A DNA stretch of 64,000 bases from Oscillospiraceae bacterium. GTDB taxonomy: Bacteria; Bacillota; Clostridia; Oscillospirales; WRJC01. The notes under the pieces are model-generated. The model was not told where the DNA came from. It was given only the letters and a program-made list of their open reading frames with translations, and did no database searches. The position numbers and the translations under genes were made by a program. Within the stretch, counting starts at the first letter, position 1; each line of letters starts with the position of its first letter. Below are positions 36,712 to 45,484 of the stretch, in pieces. Where the stretch lies: positions 62,001-126,000 of the forward strand of contig WRHM01000006.1 of assembly GCA_009783265.1 (NCBI GenBank), in the 5' to 3' direction.

Positions 36712-37929
36712 ATGTTATCAAGTTTAAGGAATTTTTTTATCGCATTGTTTATTTCTTTACTGGGTTTCGGAATAAGCGCGTATTTTCTTACGGGATTTAT
36801 TGATAATACGATGAATGGATTTTTTAATCCCACGCCCACAGCCGATGAAAGAAATAAAGAAGAGGAAGATCCGGAAAATACAAATGAAAACGGCGAAGAG
36901 GAAGACGACACTGATGAGGATTTAAGCGAATTTACTGTGCTTATTATAGGCATCGACGACGGAAAATCACAGTTTGAGGATAAAGACGAAGATGAAAAAA
37001 AAGAAGCCGATACGATTTTTCTTGTGAATATAAACGCAAAAGTTAAAACTATTATGATTTCATGGCTGCCGGCTAATATGAAAACTGAAGTAGCGGGATA
37101 TGCTCTTCGTCTGGGGGCGGTATATACATACGGCGAATACAGCGGCCGGGGCGGGCAGGGTATGGAACTGATGAAAAAAGCCGTATGGTCATATACCGGG
37201 TTAAAACCCGATTATTGCATAGTCTTGGATTATGACAGTTTAGAGGTATTGTTTGATACGCTCGGGGAAGTCGAATATAGCATACCTGAAAATATGTATT
37301 ATAAACCTACGCCTTATGACATAACAACAACTGACCCGCCAACAGAAGAAAATGATGAGGCAGAAAATGCAAATGTTTATATCCCTGAAAATATCGAAGA
37401 TACGACAAACCGAGATATAATAGATTTAAAAAAGGGAAAACAAATGATAGACGGGGCGGCGGCGGTTCAGTTATTAAGATATAACAGTTATATATCTAAC
37501 GAAGATAACATGAACAGAACGTCAATTCAGATAGATTTTATAAAAGAAGTTATAAGGCAGCAAATGACTTTTGAAAATTTAGAGAGAGCGGAAGAAATAT
37601 ATACTGAGATAAAAGAGATTTTATTCCCCGCCGCAGAAGATATTAAAACAGGGGAAGATAAAAAAGATATAAAAACAGATTTTAAAACAGATTTTACAGA
37701 AGAAGATTTTAAAAAATACACAAAAACTTTATTTTCTTTATCGGAATTTAATATTAAAGAATTAAAATATCCCAGCAATACCGCCGAAAAAACTGAAAAC
37801 GGAATATTGTTTTTTTACCCGGATATTAAAGCTGCGGTGAATAGATATAAAGATTACAGAAAAGTCGAAATAACGCAAATAACAGAAACAGATGAGACAG
37901 CCGGAATAACAGAAAATACTACGGAATAA
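36712..37929 (+). CDS. LytR-CpsA-Psr (LCP) family protein with altered motifs
   Basis: The 405 residues have an N-terminal membrane helix (about 8-28), an acidic linker, and an LCP-like domain from about residue 73 (FTVLIIGIDDGK). LCP enzymes attach glycopolymers to peptidoglycan outside the membrane. ADTIFLVNINAKVKTIMISW, the region of GLKPDYCIVLDYDSLEVLFDTLGEVEY and MIDGAAAVQLLRY, NRTSIQIDFIKEVIR match the family order. However the SIPRDT motif reads SWLPANMKT here, losing the conserved Arg, and GGV reads GEV. The C-terminal ~110 residues are Lys/Asp/Glu-rich. It may be a structural rather than catalytic member. Confidence 0.75.
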   Translation: MLSSLRNFFIALFISLLGFGISAYFLTGFIDNTMNGFFNPTPTADERNKEEEDPENTNENGEEEDDTDEDLSEFTVLIIGIDDGKSQFEDKDEDEKKEADTIFLVNINAKVKTIMISWLPANMKTEVAGYALRLGAVYTYGEYSGRGGQGMELMKKAVWSYTGLKPDYCIVLDYDSLEVLFDTLGEVEYSIPENMYYKPTPYDITTTDPPTEENDEAENANVYIPENIEDTTNRDIIDLKKGKQMIDGAAAVQLLRYNSYISNEDNMNRTSIQIDFIKEVIRQQMTFENLERAEEIYTEIKEILFPAAEDIKTGEDKKDIKTDFKTDFTEEDFKKYTKTLFSLSEFNIKELKYPSNTAEKTENGILFFYPDIKAAVNRYKDYRKVEITQITETDETAGITENTTE

Positions 37930-37950
37930 TAATATAAAATAAATAACTGG

Positions 37951-37971
37951 GAGCGGCAGAATTTGCCGCTC
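37951..37971 (+). terminator. Hairpin after the LCP-like gene
   Basis: An 8-bp perfect GC-rich stem (37951-37958 with 37964-37971, loop GAATT) is followed by TTGATTATT, which is only a weak T-run. It lies between the LCP gene and the tRNA-Leu promoter. Confidence 0.55.
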
Positions 37972-37978
37972 TTGATTA

Positions 37979-38007
37979 TTGACAAAATTATAAAATTATG
38001 ATAAAAT
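37979..38007 (+). promoter_or_regulatory. Promoter of tRNA-Leu
   Basis: TTGACA at 37979-37984 and TAAAAT at 38002-38007 have a 17-nt spacer. The tRNA starts 9 nt after the -10 box. Confidence 0.75.
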
Positions 38008-38015
38008 AAATATAC

Positions 38016-38100
<85 letters not shown>

Positions 38101-38156
38101 TAAATATAATATGGCGAAACAAAAAGCAGATAAATCATAACGCGGGGAAACGCATA

Positions 38157-39731
38157 ATGGATGATAATAACGACGGCAAAAACAAAAAAAATAAAGAAGA
38201 ATGGAATAAAAAATATACTCTGATAGCGATATATTCTTTTATTGTTATTCTTGCAAGCTTCGCCGCTATTTTAATTATACTGGGCGTGCGGGATTTTTTT
38301 GTCGAGCAGCAATATCTGAAATTTTTTAAGATTTTGACGCCGATTATATACGGATTTGTGTTTGCTTATTTACTTAATCCGCTGCTGATGTTTTTTCAGA
38401 ATAAAGTTTATTATAAGCTAAAGAAAAAAATAAAAAACACACTGGCTATTATATCGGCGTATTTTACTATGACGGTAATTATAACATTGATTTTGCTTAT
38501 GATTATCCCTCAGGTTATTCTGAGCGTACAACAGTTGACAGGCAGGGCAACAGACTGGTTAAGCCCGTATGGAAACAGCGAAACCAGTAAAAATGATCAA
38601 ACTGATGAAAATAATGAAAATGATCAAAATATAGAAGAAGCTGATGATTATAATAAAACCGAAATTCCCGAAGCTGATAATCAAACTGACGAAAATGATA
38701 GTGAATATGCTGAAACAGATAACGCAAATTCAAAAATAGCTGTTTATTTAACTGATTTAGGCGCGTCCATTCAGGATTATATAGACGGTATGGGGCTTAA
38801 AATAGACGTGGAAGAAACTTTTAACAACATGACGGACGATATATTAAATTTATTTTCTTCATATATAATATCCGTTATAAACGGGATATTCTCTGTCCTT
38901 TACGGAATATTTTCCGGCGTTTTGAATTTTATTCTCGGAATTTTGCTTTCGGTTTATCTTCTTATCGGCAAAGACAAATTTATCGCTCAGGTAAAAAAAA
39001 TATTTTTTGCGTTCTTGCCTGCGAGATTTTCATATAAAGTCGTCGGTGTTATGAGAAAAACGCACGAGATTTTCGGCGGCTTTATAATCGGAAAAATACT
39101 GGAATCTGCGATAGTCGGGGTTATATGTTTTATAGTCATGGTAATTTTCCGGATAAATTACGCTGTGCTTATTTCAGTTATTGTTGCGGTGACTAACGTG
39201 ATACCGTTTTTCGGGGCAATCATAGGAGGCGTGATAGGCGCGATTTTCCTGTCAATAAACGATATAAGGCAGGCTCTTTTATTTGCCGTGATTATATTAA
39301 TACTGCAGCAAATTGACGCGAATTTTATCGGGCCGAAAATTTTGGGGTCAAAAGTAGGGCTCCCCGCATTTTGGGTAATTGTTTCGATAATTATAACAGG
39401 CGGAATTTTCGGAGTCCCCGGAGTTTTTTTTGGAGTCCCGATATTTGCCGTAGCGTATGTCTTGATAAAAGAATATATAGAAAATAAACTTGAGCATAAA
39501 GGATTTCCGGCAGAAACAGAAAATTATATAAGAAGCCCGGGAAGCATTTCTATGGAATCAATTAATTATAAAAAAAATAATGCTAAAAAACCGGAAAACG
39601 AAGGAAAATCTGATTTTTTCGGCAAAGCGTTGCATAAAACGGCAAAAAATATAATGGGTATATTTCATTCAAGTAAAAATACGAAAAATCCCGAAAATAA
39701 AAAAAACGATAGTGATCCGGAAAATAAATAA
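38157..39731 (+). CDS. AI-2E family transporter (YtvI/PerM-like permease)
   Basis: The start is ATG 38157, with CGGGGA about 8 nt upstream; the open frame extends back into tRNA-Leu, producing a spurious MAELADALDL peptide that is the translated tRNA. The 524 residues contain six to eight membrane helices. An acidic Asp/Asn/Glu-rich insert (about 140-195) and the C-terminal permease core with GGFIIGKILESAIVGVICF, VTNVIPFFGAIIGGVIGAIF and DANFIGPKILGSKVGLPAFWVI fit the PF01594 family. The charged C-terminal tail is cytoplasmic. The substrate is unknown; members move AI-2 or Na+. Confidence 0.88.
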   Translation: MDDNNDGKNKKNKEEWNKKYTLIAIYSFIVILASFAAILIILGVRDFFVEQQYLKFFKILTPIIYGFVFAYLLNPLLMFFQNKVYYKLKKKIKNTLAIISAYFTMTVIITLILLMIIPQVILSVQQLTGRATDWLSPYGNSETSKNDQTDENNENDQNIEEADDYNKTEIPEADNQTDENDSEYAETDNANSKIAVYLTDLGASIQDYIDGMGLKIDVEETFNNMTDDILNLFSSYIISVINGIFSVLYGIFSGVLNFILGILLSVYLLIGKDKFIAQVKKIFFAFLPARFSYKVVGVMRKTHEIFGGFIIGKILESAIVGVICFIVMVIFRINYAVLISVIVAVTNVIPFFGAIIGGVIGAIFLSINDIRQALLFAVIILILQQIDANFIGPKILGSKVGLPAFWVIVSIIITGGIFGVPGVFFGVPIFAVAYVLIKEYIENKLEHKGFPAETENYIRSPGSISMESINYKKNNAKKPENEGKSDFFGKALHKTAKNIMGIFHSSKNTKNPENKKNDSDPENK

Positions 39732-39768
39732 AACTATGGGCGAATTATATTATATTCGCCCATAGTTT
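39731..39768. terminator. Bidirectional terminator between convergent genes
   Basis: A perfect 15-bp stem (39731-39745 with 39754-39768, 8-nt loop) has an A-run left and TTTTATTTGTTTTT right. It serves the plus-strand permease and the minus-strand HD protein. Confidence 0.88.
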
Positions 39769-39784
39769 TATTTGTTTTTATAAT

Positions 39785-40345
39785 CTAATAAAATCTATTC
39801 ATGCGTGTATTGCTTTTCCCTGAAAAATTTTTCGAAAAAACACTTGAGAAAAATTCTTTTGCCGCGCAGTATTTATCTACGAGAGTTACGATATAGCCTT
39901 CTTTATATTTGGGAGGCCTGATTGTTATAAGCCACATGTGGCGTTTTATTATATCACGTTCTTTTTCGTTTAAATCGCATATTTCCAGAGCGTTTTTCAG
40001 AGCTTCTTTCGGATGCTGGCGGAGCATTTTCACGTTTTCTTTAAATCCGCTCGCTTTTTCATAAAAATATAAATCGTGCAAAAGACCGGCTTTTGCGACT
40101 GAAATATAATCGAGCCTTAATAATTTCGCGATATAAAAACTATAATACGAGACATTTATAGAATGTTGTAATCTCGTGCATTTATAATGCTGTTTGAAAT
40201 TATCTAAATTTTTTAATTTTTCGTGAGTCAGAAGCCCCGACATCGTATTTTTATATTCGGTGCGGGATTTTTGATTATATAATTTGATTTTTTTGACTAT
40301 ATTTTTTTTCTGTTTTGATTTTTTTAATTTTTCGGGTTTATTCAA
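39785..40345 (-). CDS. HD-domain phosphohydrolase-like protein
   Basis: The 186 residues have a basic N-terminus (KKSKQKKNIVKKIK) and an HD domain: QHSINVSYYSFYIAKLL, AGLLHDLYFYE (the HD pair), KRHMW and LVDKYCAAKEFF, giving the His...HisAsp...His...Asp metal site. The family hydrolyses phosphate esters, including nucleotides. No operon partner or second domain helps to narrow the substrate. It is preceded by a weak ribosome site (AAGGAG at 40349-40354, read on the minus strand). Confidence 0.8.
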   Translation of the reverse strand: MNKPEKLKKSKQKKNIVKKIKLYNQKSRTEYKNTMSGLLTHEKLKNLDNFKQHYKCTRLQHSINVSYYSFYIAKLLRLDYISVAKAGLLHDLYFYEKASGFKENVKMLRQHPKEALKNALEICDLNEKERDIIKRHMWLITIRPPKYKEGYIVTLVDKYCAAKEFFSSVFSKNFSGKSNTRMNRFY

Positions 40346-40449
40346 TTTTATAAATGCTCCTTAATTTGCTGAAAATACGCCGCAAAATAATTATATAATA
40401 AAAACGTCATGAATATCGCAACAATAAATAAATATTTTGTAAAGAATAA

Positions 40450-40478
40450 TTGATTTGTTTAGTAAAATACGGTATAAT
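40450..40478 (+). promoter_or_regulatory. Promoter of the AEC permease gene
   Basis: TTGATT at 40450-40455 and TATAAT at 40473-40478 with a 17-nt spacer lie 37 nt before the ATG. Confidence 0.7.
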
Positions 40479-40514
40479 AAAATATATAAAATTATAGAAA
40501 GAGTATAAATCTGA

Positions 40515-41501
40515 ATGGACGGAAGCGTATTTCTGGTAAGCGAAAAAGTAATAACTCTGTTTATTGTATTATTTATTGGCGTTATCGCGAGAAAATTTAA
40601 TATTATCGACTGGGATGCAACAAAAAAATTATCGGCTTTTTTATTAAATGTTACTCAGCCTTTGATGATTATAACGTCTTTTCAAATGGATTTTGATTCG
40701 GAAAAGCTAAAAAACGGATTGATGATAATAGCTTTGTCTGTATCAATTCATATATTTTCAGCCGCCGCCGCTTTTTTATTATACAAGCCTGTGAAAGACG
40801 GCGGAAAAAGAAAAGTCTATGAAATGGGGACGATATTTTGCAACTGCGCTTTTTTGGGTTATCCTGTGCTTAAAGTTATATTCGGCGATGAAACCGGCGT
40901 TTTTTACGGCGCGTTCTACACAATGTTTTTTAATATATTTATATGGACTTACGGTGTAGTTTTGATAACAAGACAAGAAAATAAAGACAATAAAAACATC
41001 GAAGATAAAAATAAAACAAAAAATAAACTGCCGGTATCAAAAATATTTTTAAATTCCGGAATGATCGCGTCCGTTATCGGGATAATAATTTTTATATCCG
41101 GGATAAAACTGCCCGGCGTATTATATGACTCTTCAAAATTAGTCGGGGATATGACTTTCCCGTTGTCTATGATAATTATCGGCTCGCTTATATCAAATAT
41201 AAACTTAAAAGATATGTTTTTGTCTGTCAGAAATTATTATTATATATTTATAAAACTTATATTTATTCCCGGATTAACCGGATTTATATGCTATATATTA
41301 AAACTGCCGGCTGTTATTATATATATGGGGACAATTATGACGGCATTGCCGAGCGCGGCAAATGTAGCGATATTTGCCGAAACATACGAAGCCGACTCAA
41401 AAGCCGGGGCGATAAACGTAGGGCTCTCGACTTTGATTTCTATCGGGACGATACCGCTTGCGATTTATTTTTTGGATAATATTTTAAAAGTTAAAATATA
41501 G
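40515..41501 (+). CDS. AEC-family (auxin-efflux-carrier-like) permease
   Basis: The 328 residues have about ten membrane helices in two halves, with a hydrophilic loop (about residues 155-180, rich in Lys and Asn). The first helix region VLFIGVIARKFNIID, TQPLMIITSFQMDF and the closing ALPSAANVAIFAETYEADSKAGAINVGLSTLISIGTIPLAIYFL are characteristic of the family, which exports or imports small organic acids. The substrate is unknown. GAAAGAG precedes the ATG. Confidence 0.9.
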   Translation: MDGSVFLVSEKVITLFIVLFIGVIARKFNIIDWDATKKLSAFLLNVTQPLMIITSFQMDFDSEKLKNGLMIIALSVSIHIFSAAAAFLLYKPVKDGGKRKVYEMGTIFCNCAFLGYPVLKVIFGDETGVFYGAFYTMFFNIFIWTYGVVLITRQENKDNKNIEDKNKTKNKLPVSKIFLNSGMIASVIGIIIFISGIKLPGVLYDSSKLVGDMTFPLSMIIIGSLISNINLKDMFLSVRNYYYIFIKLIFIPGLTGFICYILKLPAVIIYMGTIMTALPSAANVAIFAETYEADSKAGAINVGLSTLISIGTIPLAIYFLDNILKVKI

Positions 41502-41510
41502 ATTAATAGA

Positions 41511-41810
41511 TTAAGTTATATAATCCCCGGCAATACGGCCTTCTCTTATTTTGGCTATATATGCCGCGATTTTTTTATGATCCGGGTGGTTTTTATATAT
41601 TTCCAGATTTTCAGGCGAATCAAATTCGCTGTATAATACAGCGTCGTAAATTTCGTTCGGGATTATATTTTCTCCGACTTCCAGATATTTTATTTGAGGG
41701 ATTATATTAACAAGATTCTCAAGTTCTGATTTGATAAATCTTATATTTTCTGCTTTTGATTTTCCCTCTGCGAAATCTTTAAGTTTCCACATTACTATAT
41801 GTTTTACCAT
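41511..41810 (-). CDS. Dabb-family (stress-responsive alpha/beta barrel) protein
   Basis: The 99 residues match the small dimeric alpha+beta barrel (Dabb) family: MVKHIVMWKLKDFAEG at the start, LEVGENIIPNEIYDAVLYSEFDSPENLEIYKNHPDHKKIAAYI in the middle. It is a single-domain cytosolic protein whose biochemical role is unclear in bacteria. It is convergent with the AEC permease, 9 nt between the stops, with its own gene only. Confidence 0.9.
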   Translation of the reverse strand: MVKHIVMWKLKDFAEGKSKAENIRFIKSELENLVNIIPQIKYLEVGENIIPNEIYDAVLYSEFDSPENLEIYKNHPDHKKIAAYIAKIREGRIAGDYIT

Positions 41811-41949
41811 AATTATTATTTTTATTATTTTCCTCCAAAATATTATTTTAATATAATTTTATAATCAAACATATTTTTATACGCCGCGCATATTATTAAA
41901 TAAAGATTAAAACTAACAGAATTTAAATTTGCGAGGTGTATAAAAATAT

Positions 41950-42489
41950 ATGTCCAATACTATATTTTCAAAAAATTTGAGAAAACTCAGAGAAGAAATG
42001 AAAATATCACAAAAATCGGCGGCGGCAAGCTTAGGAATATCGCAGGCGTTATTGTCGCATTACGAAAAAGGCATAAGGGAATGCGGCCTTAATTTTTTAA
42101 CCCGCGCCGCAAAATTCTATAAAGTTTCAACGGATTATATGCTTGGAATTTCAGATAATATCGACGATAATATATATAATAATAATCCGGTTTGTTTTAA
42201 AAATAAAATCAAAGATTGCGAACTGAAAAAAGACGGGAAAGAATACAATATATCTTCGGCATTATATAAAAATCTTTTAGTAAACGCAATATCTCATATA
42301 TTTGACAATATGAGAGAAACTGATTATAAAGAAATTTCGGTTTTATCCGGAAAATACATATCTCTTTCGGTGTATTGCTTATATATTATGCTCCGTGATG
42401 TTTTAAAAGAAAAAAATCCGTTTGAAGATTATAATTTTGAAAACCCGTATCTGAATATTATAATCAACGGCGTCGATATAAAGATATAG
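41950..42489 (+). CDS. XRE-family HTH transcriptional regulator
   Basis: The 179 residues have an N-terminal Cro/C1-type HTH (about 7-62: NLRKLREEMKISQKSAAASLGISQALLSHYEKGIRECGLNFLTRAAKFYKVSTDYMLG). The C-terminal ~110 residues are helical with no recognisable domain; NAISHIFDNM and YISLSVYCLYIML suggest a dimerisation bundle. It overlaps the end of cbiO, on the other strand, by 26 nt. GAGGTG lies about 10 nt before the ATG. Its target is unknown; proximity to the ECF operon is only suggestive. Confidence 0.87.
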   Translation: MSNTIFSKNLRKLREEMKISQKSAAASLGISQALLSHYEKGIRECGLNFLTRAAKFYKVSTDYMLGISDNIDDNIYNNNPVCFKNKIKDCELKKDGKEYNISSALYKNLLVNAISHIFDNMRETDYKEISVLSGKYISLSVYCLYIMLRDVLKEKNPFEDYNFENPYLNIIINGVDIKI

Positions 42490-43201
42490 GCAATTCCAAT
42501 CCGCATTCTTCTAATATTTTTTCGTCATGTAAAATTTTACTTGATGGCATATCGGAATAAATACAACCTTCTTTTAATAAAATCGTCCTGCTGCATAAAT
42601 CAAGAGCCATATCCAAATCGTGCGTCGCGATTATCATAGTCTGTGAAAGCCCCGATAAAATTTCGATTAATCTGCGGCGCGCTTTAGGATCGAGAAAAGA
42701 CGACGGCTCGTCCATAAGAATAATTTTCGGATTCATGACAAGAATCCCAGCAAGCGCAACCAAACGTTTTTCGCCTCCCGAAAGTTTATGCGTCAACCGG
42801 TTTTTCAAATGCGAAACGCTTAAATTTTTCAGGATTTCATCGATTGATTTTTCGATTAATTCTTCTTTTTCACTATAATTTCGCGGACCGAACGCTATGT
42901 CTTCATAAACCGTAGGCATAAAAAGCTGGTCGTCGGGATTTTGAAAAACCATGCCGGTTTTTTTACGTAAACTATTCAGGGTTTTTTTATTTAATTCTAT
43001 GCCGTCGATAATTATTTCCCCGGATATAGGCGTAATTATTCCTGTAAGAGCAAGCAGAAAGGTTGATTTTCCCGCTCCGTTTGCTCCTATAACAGCGACT
43101 TTTTCCCCGCTGTTTACAATAAAACTAATATTATCCAAAGCGCAGGTTTTATCAGACGCTTCGTATTTTACCGTGAGGTTTTTAACTTCTATTTCTATCA
43201 T
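42464..43201 (-). CDS. cbiO: ATPase of a nickel/cobalt ECF transporter (CbiO-like)
   Basis: The start is placed at ATG 43201 (MIEIEVKNLTVKYEAS), with AAAGGA 7 nt upstream; the frame extends further but the extension is not family-like. The 245 residues have Walker A (GANGAGKSTFLLALTG), a Q-loop (GMVFQNPDDQLF), the ABC signature (KLSGGEKRLVALAGILV), Walker B (IILMDEPSSFLD) and H-loop (IIATHDLDMAL). This is the CbiO/EcfA type. It is separated from cbiQ by a 437-nt gap. Confidence 0.9.
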   Translation of the reverse strand: MIEIEVKNLTVKYEASDKTCALDNISFIVNSGEKVAVIGANGAGKSTFLLALTGIITPISGEIIIDGIELNKKTLNSLRKKTGMVFQNPDDQLFMPTVYEDIAFGPRNYSEKEELIEKSIDEILKNLSVSHLKNRLTHKLSGGEKRLVALAGILVMNPKIILMDEPSSFLDPKARRRLIEILSGLSQTMIIATHDLDMALDLCSRTILLKEGCIYSDMPSSKILHDEKILEECGLELPISLYRRR

Positions 43202-43249
43202 GAAAGATCCTTTTAAATTTATATATTTCAAAAATAATGAAAAATTATA

Positions 43250-43278
43250 TTGACAAAATAAAATATATGCGGTATAAT
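43250..43278 (+). promoter_or_regulatory. Consensus promoter with no annotated gene downstream
   Basis: TTGACA at 43250-43255 and TATAAT at 43273-43278 are exactly 17 nt apart on the plus strand, inside the gap between cbiQ and cbiO, whose genes run the other way. No plus-strand gene follows until well past the cbi operon. Confidence 0.75.
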
Positions 43279-43284
43279 ATAATT

Positions 43285-43450
43285 GTAGAAAAAACAAAAG
43301 GCACGCCGCAAAACGGCTACGCCCAAAAGATTAATGCAGTAATCGCATCACTTGGTCGTGGGGGCGATTACTGCACTTTTATGGATAAAAGGTGTATCAA
43401 AAAGAAAAAAATGACTGTCCACCGAAAAATTATGTAAATAATTTTTCTCC
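43285..43450 (+). ncRNA. Candidate small RNA from the orphan promoter
   Basis: The predicted transcript would begin near 43285. It contains a short GCCG/CGGC hairpin (near 43305-43317) and a strong 12-bp perfect stem (43335-43346 with 43364-43375). An AT-only hairpin (AAAAATTAT/ATAATTTTT, about 43426-43447) could end it. A 66-codon frame crosses the region but begins upstream of the -10 box and has no ribosome site, so an RNA product is preferred. No known RNA family was recognised. Confidence 0.4.
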
Positions 43451-43464
43451 ATTTACGCATTGTT

Positions 43465-43565
43465 ACCTACCCCCTTTCCGCCCTCAAACTGAGGGAGTCA
43501 GGAAATGCTCGGGATAGGCGTAACCGCTCCACTTTATGCCTCTTATTTACCACTTGCGTGGCACG
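43465..43565. repeat. C-rich stretch, possible decayed repeat element
   Basis: The rest of the 437-nt gap holds a non-coding, locally GC-rich stretch (CCCCCTTTCCGCCCTC, then a 6-bp CCCTCA/TGAGGG hairpin and a CTTGCGTGGCACG tail) between AT-rich flanks. The composition contrasts with surrounding sequence and suggests a worn repeat. No inverted ends were found. Confidence 0.3.
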
Positions 43566-43638
43566 TATAATAATATAATAAAAATATGTCGGAATTTTAT
43601 GTAAATTATTACATTTTGGCATATTTTATTTTTATGTG

Positions 43639-44403
43639 TTATATAATTCCCCCAATAAACAAACTTAAATTAAAAACTCTCAAAAATATTGCCAACCCTG
43701 CGACTACAACAATATAAACAATATCAGAAATACGCATGCCCGAATATTTTCCGTAATATGTCCCGTCAAAACCCCTGCATTTCATCGAGTTATACACCCG
43801 TTCGGCTCTGTCAAAACTCTTTAAAACAAGCTGTCCCAAAAAAAATCCAATATCTTTTAATTTTATTCCATTTTGTTTATGGGAACGTAAAATATAAGCC
43901 GTATGCATAATAAACGCTTCGGTCATCAAAACCGACAAATACCTGTATGTCATGACAATCAACAGACATAATATTTTTGGAATACGCAATATATTTAACT
44001 GGTGTGTTATTTCGGTAAACGGAGTCGTCGCGATTAAAATCAACGCGGCAAATACCGTCAAAAAAGTTTTTAGCATAACCGCGACAAAAGAAATCATGCC
44101 GTCTGTAAATGGCATAAATATAATATTGCTTATCCCTGCCATGAGAGAAAACGGCAGAGCTATAACTGTTCTTTTTAATAAAAATTTATACGGGATATTC
44201 GCCAGAGAAATTAAAATAACGGGATAAAATATAAACGGCACAAGCCCGGTTATATTTTTATATGAAAAAGATATGACGACAACAATATAAACAATAGCTG
44301 AAATAAGTTTTGCCATAGGGTGAATTTTATGTATAATCGATTTTTGCATGGCTAACTGTTCAAGATTGCTGATATTAACAGACGCGTGATATAGACTTGC
44401 CAT
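43639..44403 (-). CDS. cbiQ: Transmembrane coupling subunit of the nickel/cobalt ECF transporter (CbiQ)
   Basis: The 254 residues have about five membrane helices plus the family's cytoplasmic coupling motifs: HKIHPMAKLISAIVYIVVVIS at the start and LGQLVLKSFDRAERVYNSMKCRGFDG, containing the Ala-Arg-Gly-type coupling helix with SMKCRG. It transmits ATP hydrolysis by CbiO to the metal-binding subunit. Its ATG lies 3 nt after the stop of the CbiMN gene, so the two are coupled. CbiO follows after an unusually large gap. Confidence 0.92.
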   Translation of the reverse strand: MASLYHASVNISNLEQLAMQKSIIHKIHPMAKLISAIVYIVVVISFSYKNITGLVPFIFYPVILISLANIPYKFLLKRTVIALPFSLMAGISNIIFMPFTDGMISFVAVMLKTFLTVFAALILIATTPFTEITHQLNILRIPKILCLLIVMTYRYLSVLMTEAFIMHTAYILRSHKQNGIKLKDIGFFLGQLVLKSFDRAERVYNSMKCRGFDGTYYGKYSGMRISDIVYIVVVAGLAIFLRVFNLSLFIGGII

Positions 44404-44406
44404 TTT

Positions 44407-45375
44407 TTACGATTCTCCCGTTTGCTTTCTTTGCTTTTTGGCTATGTGTATAATAAATCCGATACTTCCGGCAAGCGCGACCGTTATTATACTGCCGATG
44501 ATTCCGCCAATCGGCGAATATTCCAATACAATATTTTCGGCGGTATCGTCGTTAGATATTTCGATACCTGAAATTTCTTCGGTTTTTTCAATAGACCATT
44601 CTAATCCGTCGGGTAATTGAGAAGCGAAAATAGAAATTACGCCGCCTATAATCAAAGTCAATATAATAAAAATTATCAATAATTTGTAGGGACGAACTGT
44701 GTTCGTCCGCGATATATTATTATCCAAAATCTCAGGGCGGACGCTGTGTATAAAACATAAAACGGCAGCAGTGACAATCCCCTCAATAATTCCGATTATT
44801 AAATGAATCGGTTGCATTAACGCCGCAAAAGTAGCGAACGGAAGATTTGCCACGCCTGATATGGCTGTTTGCAGAACAACCATAAAAGCGCCTGCCTGAA
44901 GCCCGGTTATTGCTGAAAATACAGCGGCGACAAATATAGTTTTTTTATTTAATCCCCATTTTTTTATTATCGGCTTGTATATAATTTGATACGCGAATAA
45001 ACATGCGCAAACTCCCATGTTAAACAAATTACAGCCGTACGCGAGAAGCCCTCCGTCCGCGAAAAACAGGCATTGTATCAACAGAACCGAGGCAAGAGTT
45101 AATAAAGCCGGGAAAGGGCCTAAAATTGCGGCAAGCAATATACCCCCGCCTATATGTCCGCTTGAACCTGTGCCGGGGATAGTGAAATTAATCATTTGAG
45201 CGGCAAAAATAAACGCTCCCAGAACAGCCATGACCGGGATTTTTTTTTCATCGAACTTATCGGGATTTTCAGAGGTGTTTTTAATTTTCGCAACAGATAA
45301 CCCGATTGCTCCCACGCTCACGGCAGTCATGGCTCCGCCGACGGCAGGAGAGAGTAAAGCGTCAACCATGTGCAT
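44407..45375 (-). CDS. Fused substrate-capture subunit of a nickel/cobalt ECF transporter (CbiM-CbiN type)
   Basis: The start is set at ATG 45375, giving MHMVDALLSP with His2, the N-terminal metal ligand of CbiM/NikM; GGAGG lies 10 nt upstream. The frame continues 11 codons upstream without family likeness. The 322 residues hold the CbiM helices (GTGSSGHIGGGILLAAILGPFPALLTLASVLLIQCLFFADGGLLAYGCNLFNMG) followed by a CbiN-like tail with PDGLEWSIEKTEE. Between them lies an inserted repeat-derived stretch (see the REP entry at 44687). Nickel and cobalt cannot be told apart by sequence. Confidence 0.9.
   Translation of the reverse strand: MHMVDALLSPAVGGAMTAVSVGAIGLSVAKIKNTSENPDKFDEKKIPVMAVLGAFIFAAQMINFTIPGTGSSGHIGGGILLAAILGPFPALLTLASVLLIQCLFFADGGLLAYGCNLFNMGVCACLFAYQIIYKPIIKKWGLNKKTIFVAAVFSAITGLQAGAFMVVLQTAISGVANLPFATFAALMQPIHLIIGIIEGIVTAAVLCFIHSVRPEILDNNISRTNTVRPYKLLIIFIILTLIIGGVISIFASQLPDGLEWSIEKTEEISGIEISNDDTAENIVLEYSPIGGIIGSIITVALAGSIGFIIHIAKKQRKQTGES
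44687..44709. repeat. REP-like unit inside the CbiMN coding sequence
   Basis: TAGGGACGAACTGTGTTCGT followed by CCG forms a perfect 8-bp stem (44690-44697 with 44701-44708). It differs by one base in the arm from the units at 45485-45548. On the coding strand it translates in frame as about seven residues around RTNTVRP, between the CbiM part and the last CbiN helix. Confidence 0.7.
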
Positions 45376-45484
45376 AAAATTTATTCCTCCAAAAAAAGAT
45401 AAAAGCATATAAAAATCCGGCTTGCTTCACGCAAACAAAAATAACGGCTTTCATAGCTTTTATATAATTTTTTTATATTTGTGC

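Noticed and set aside
43237-43437. 66-codon plus-strand frame in the cbi operon gap
   Set aside because: It starts before the -10 box of the orphan promoter and has no ribosome site, so it is unlikely to be translated.
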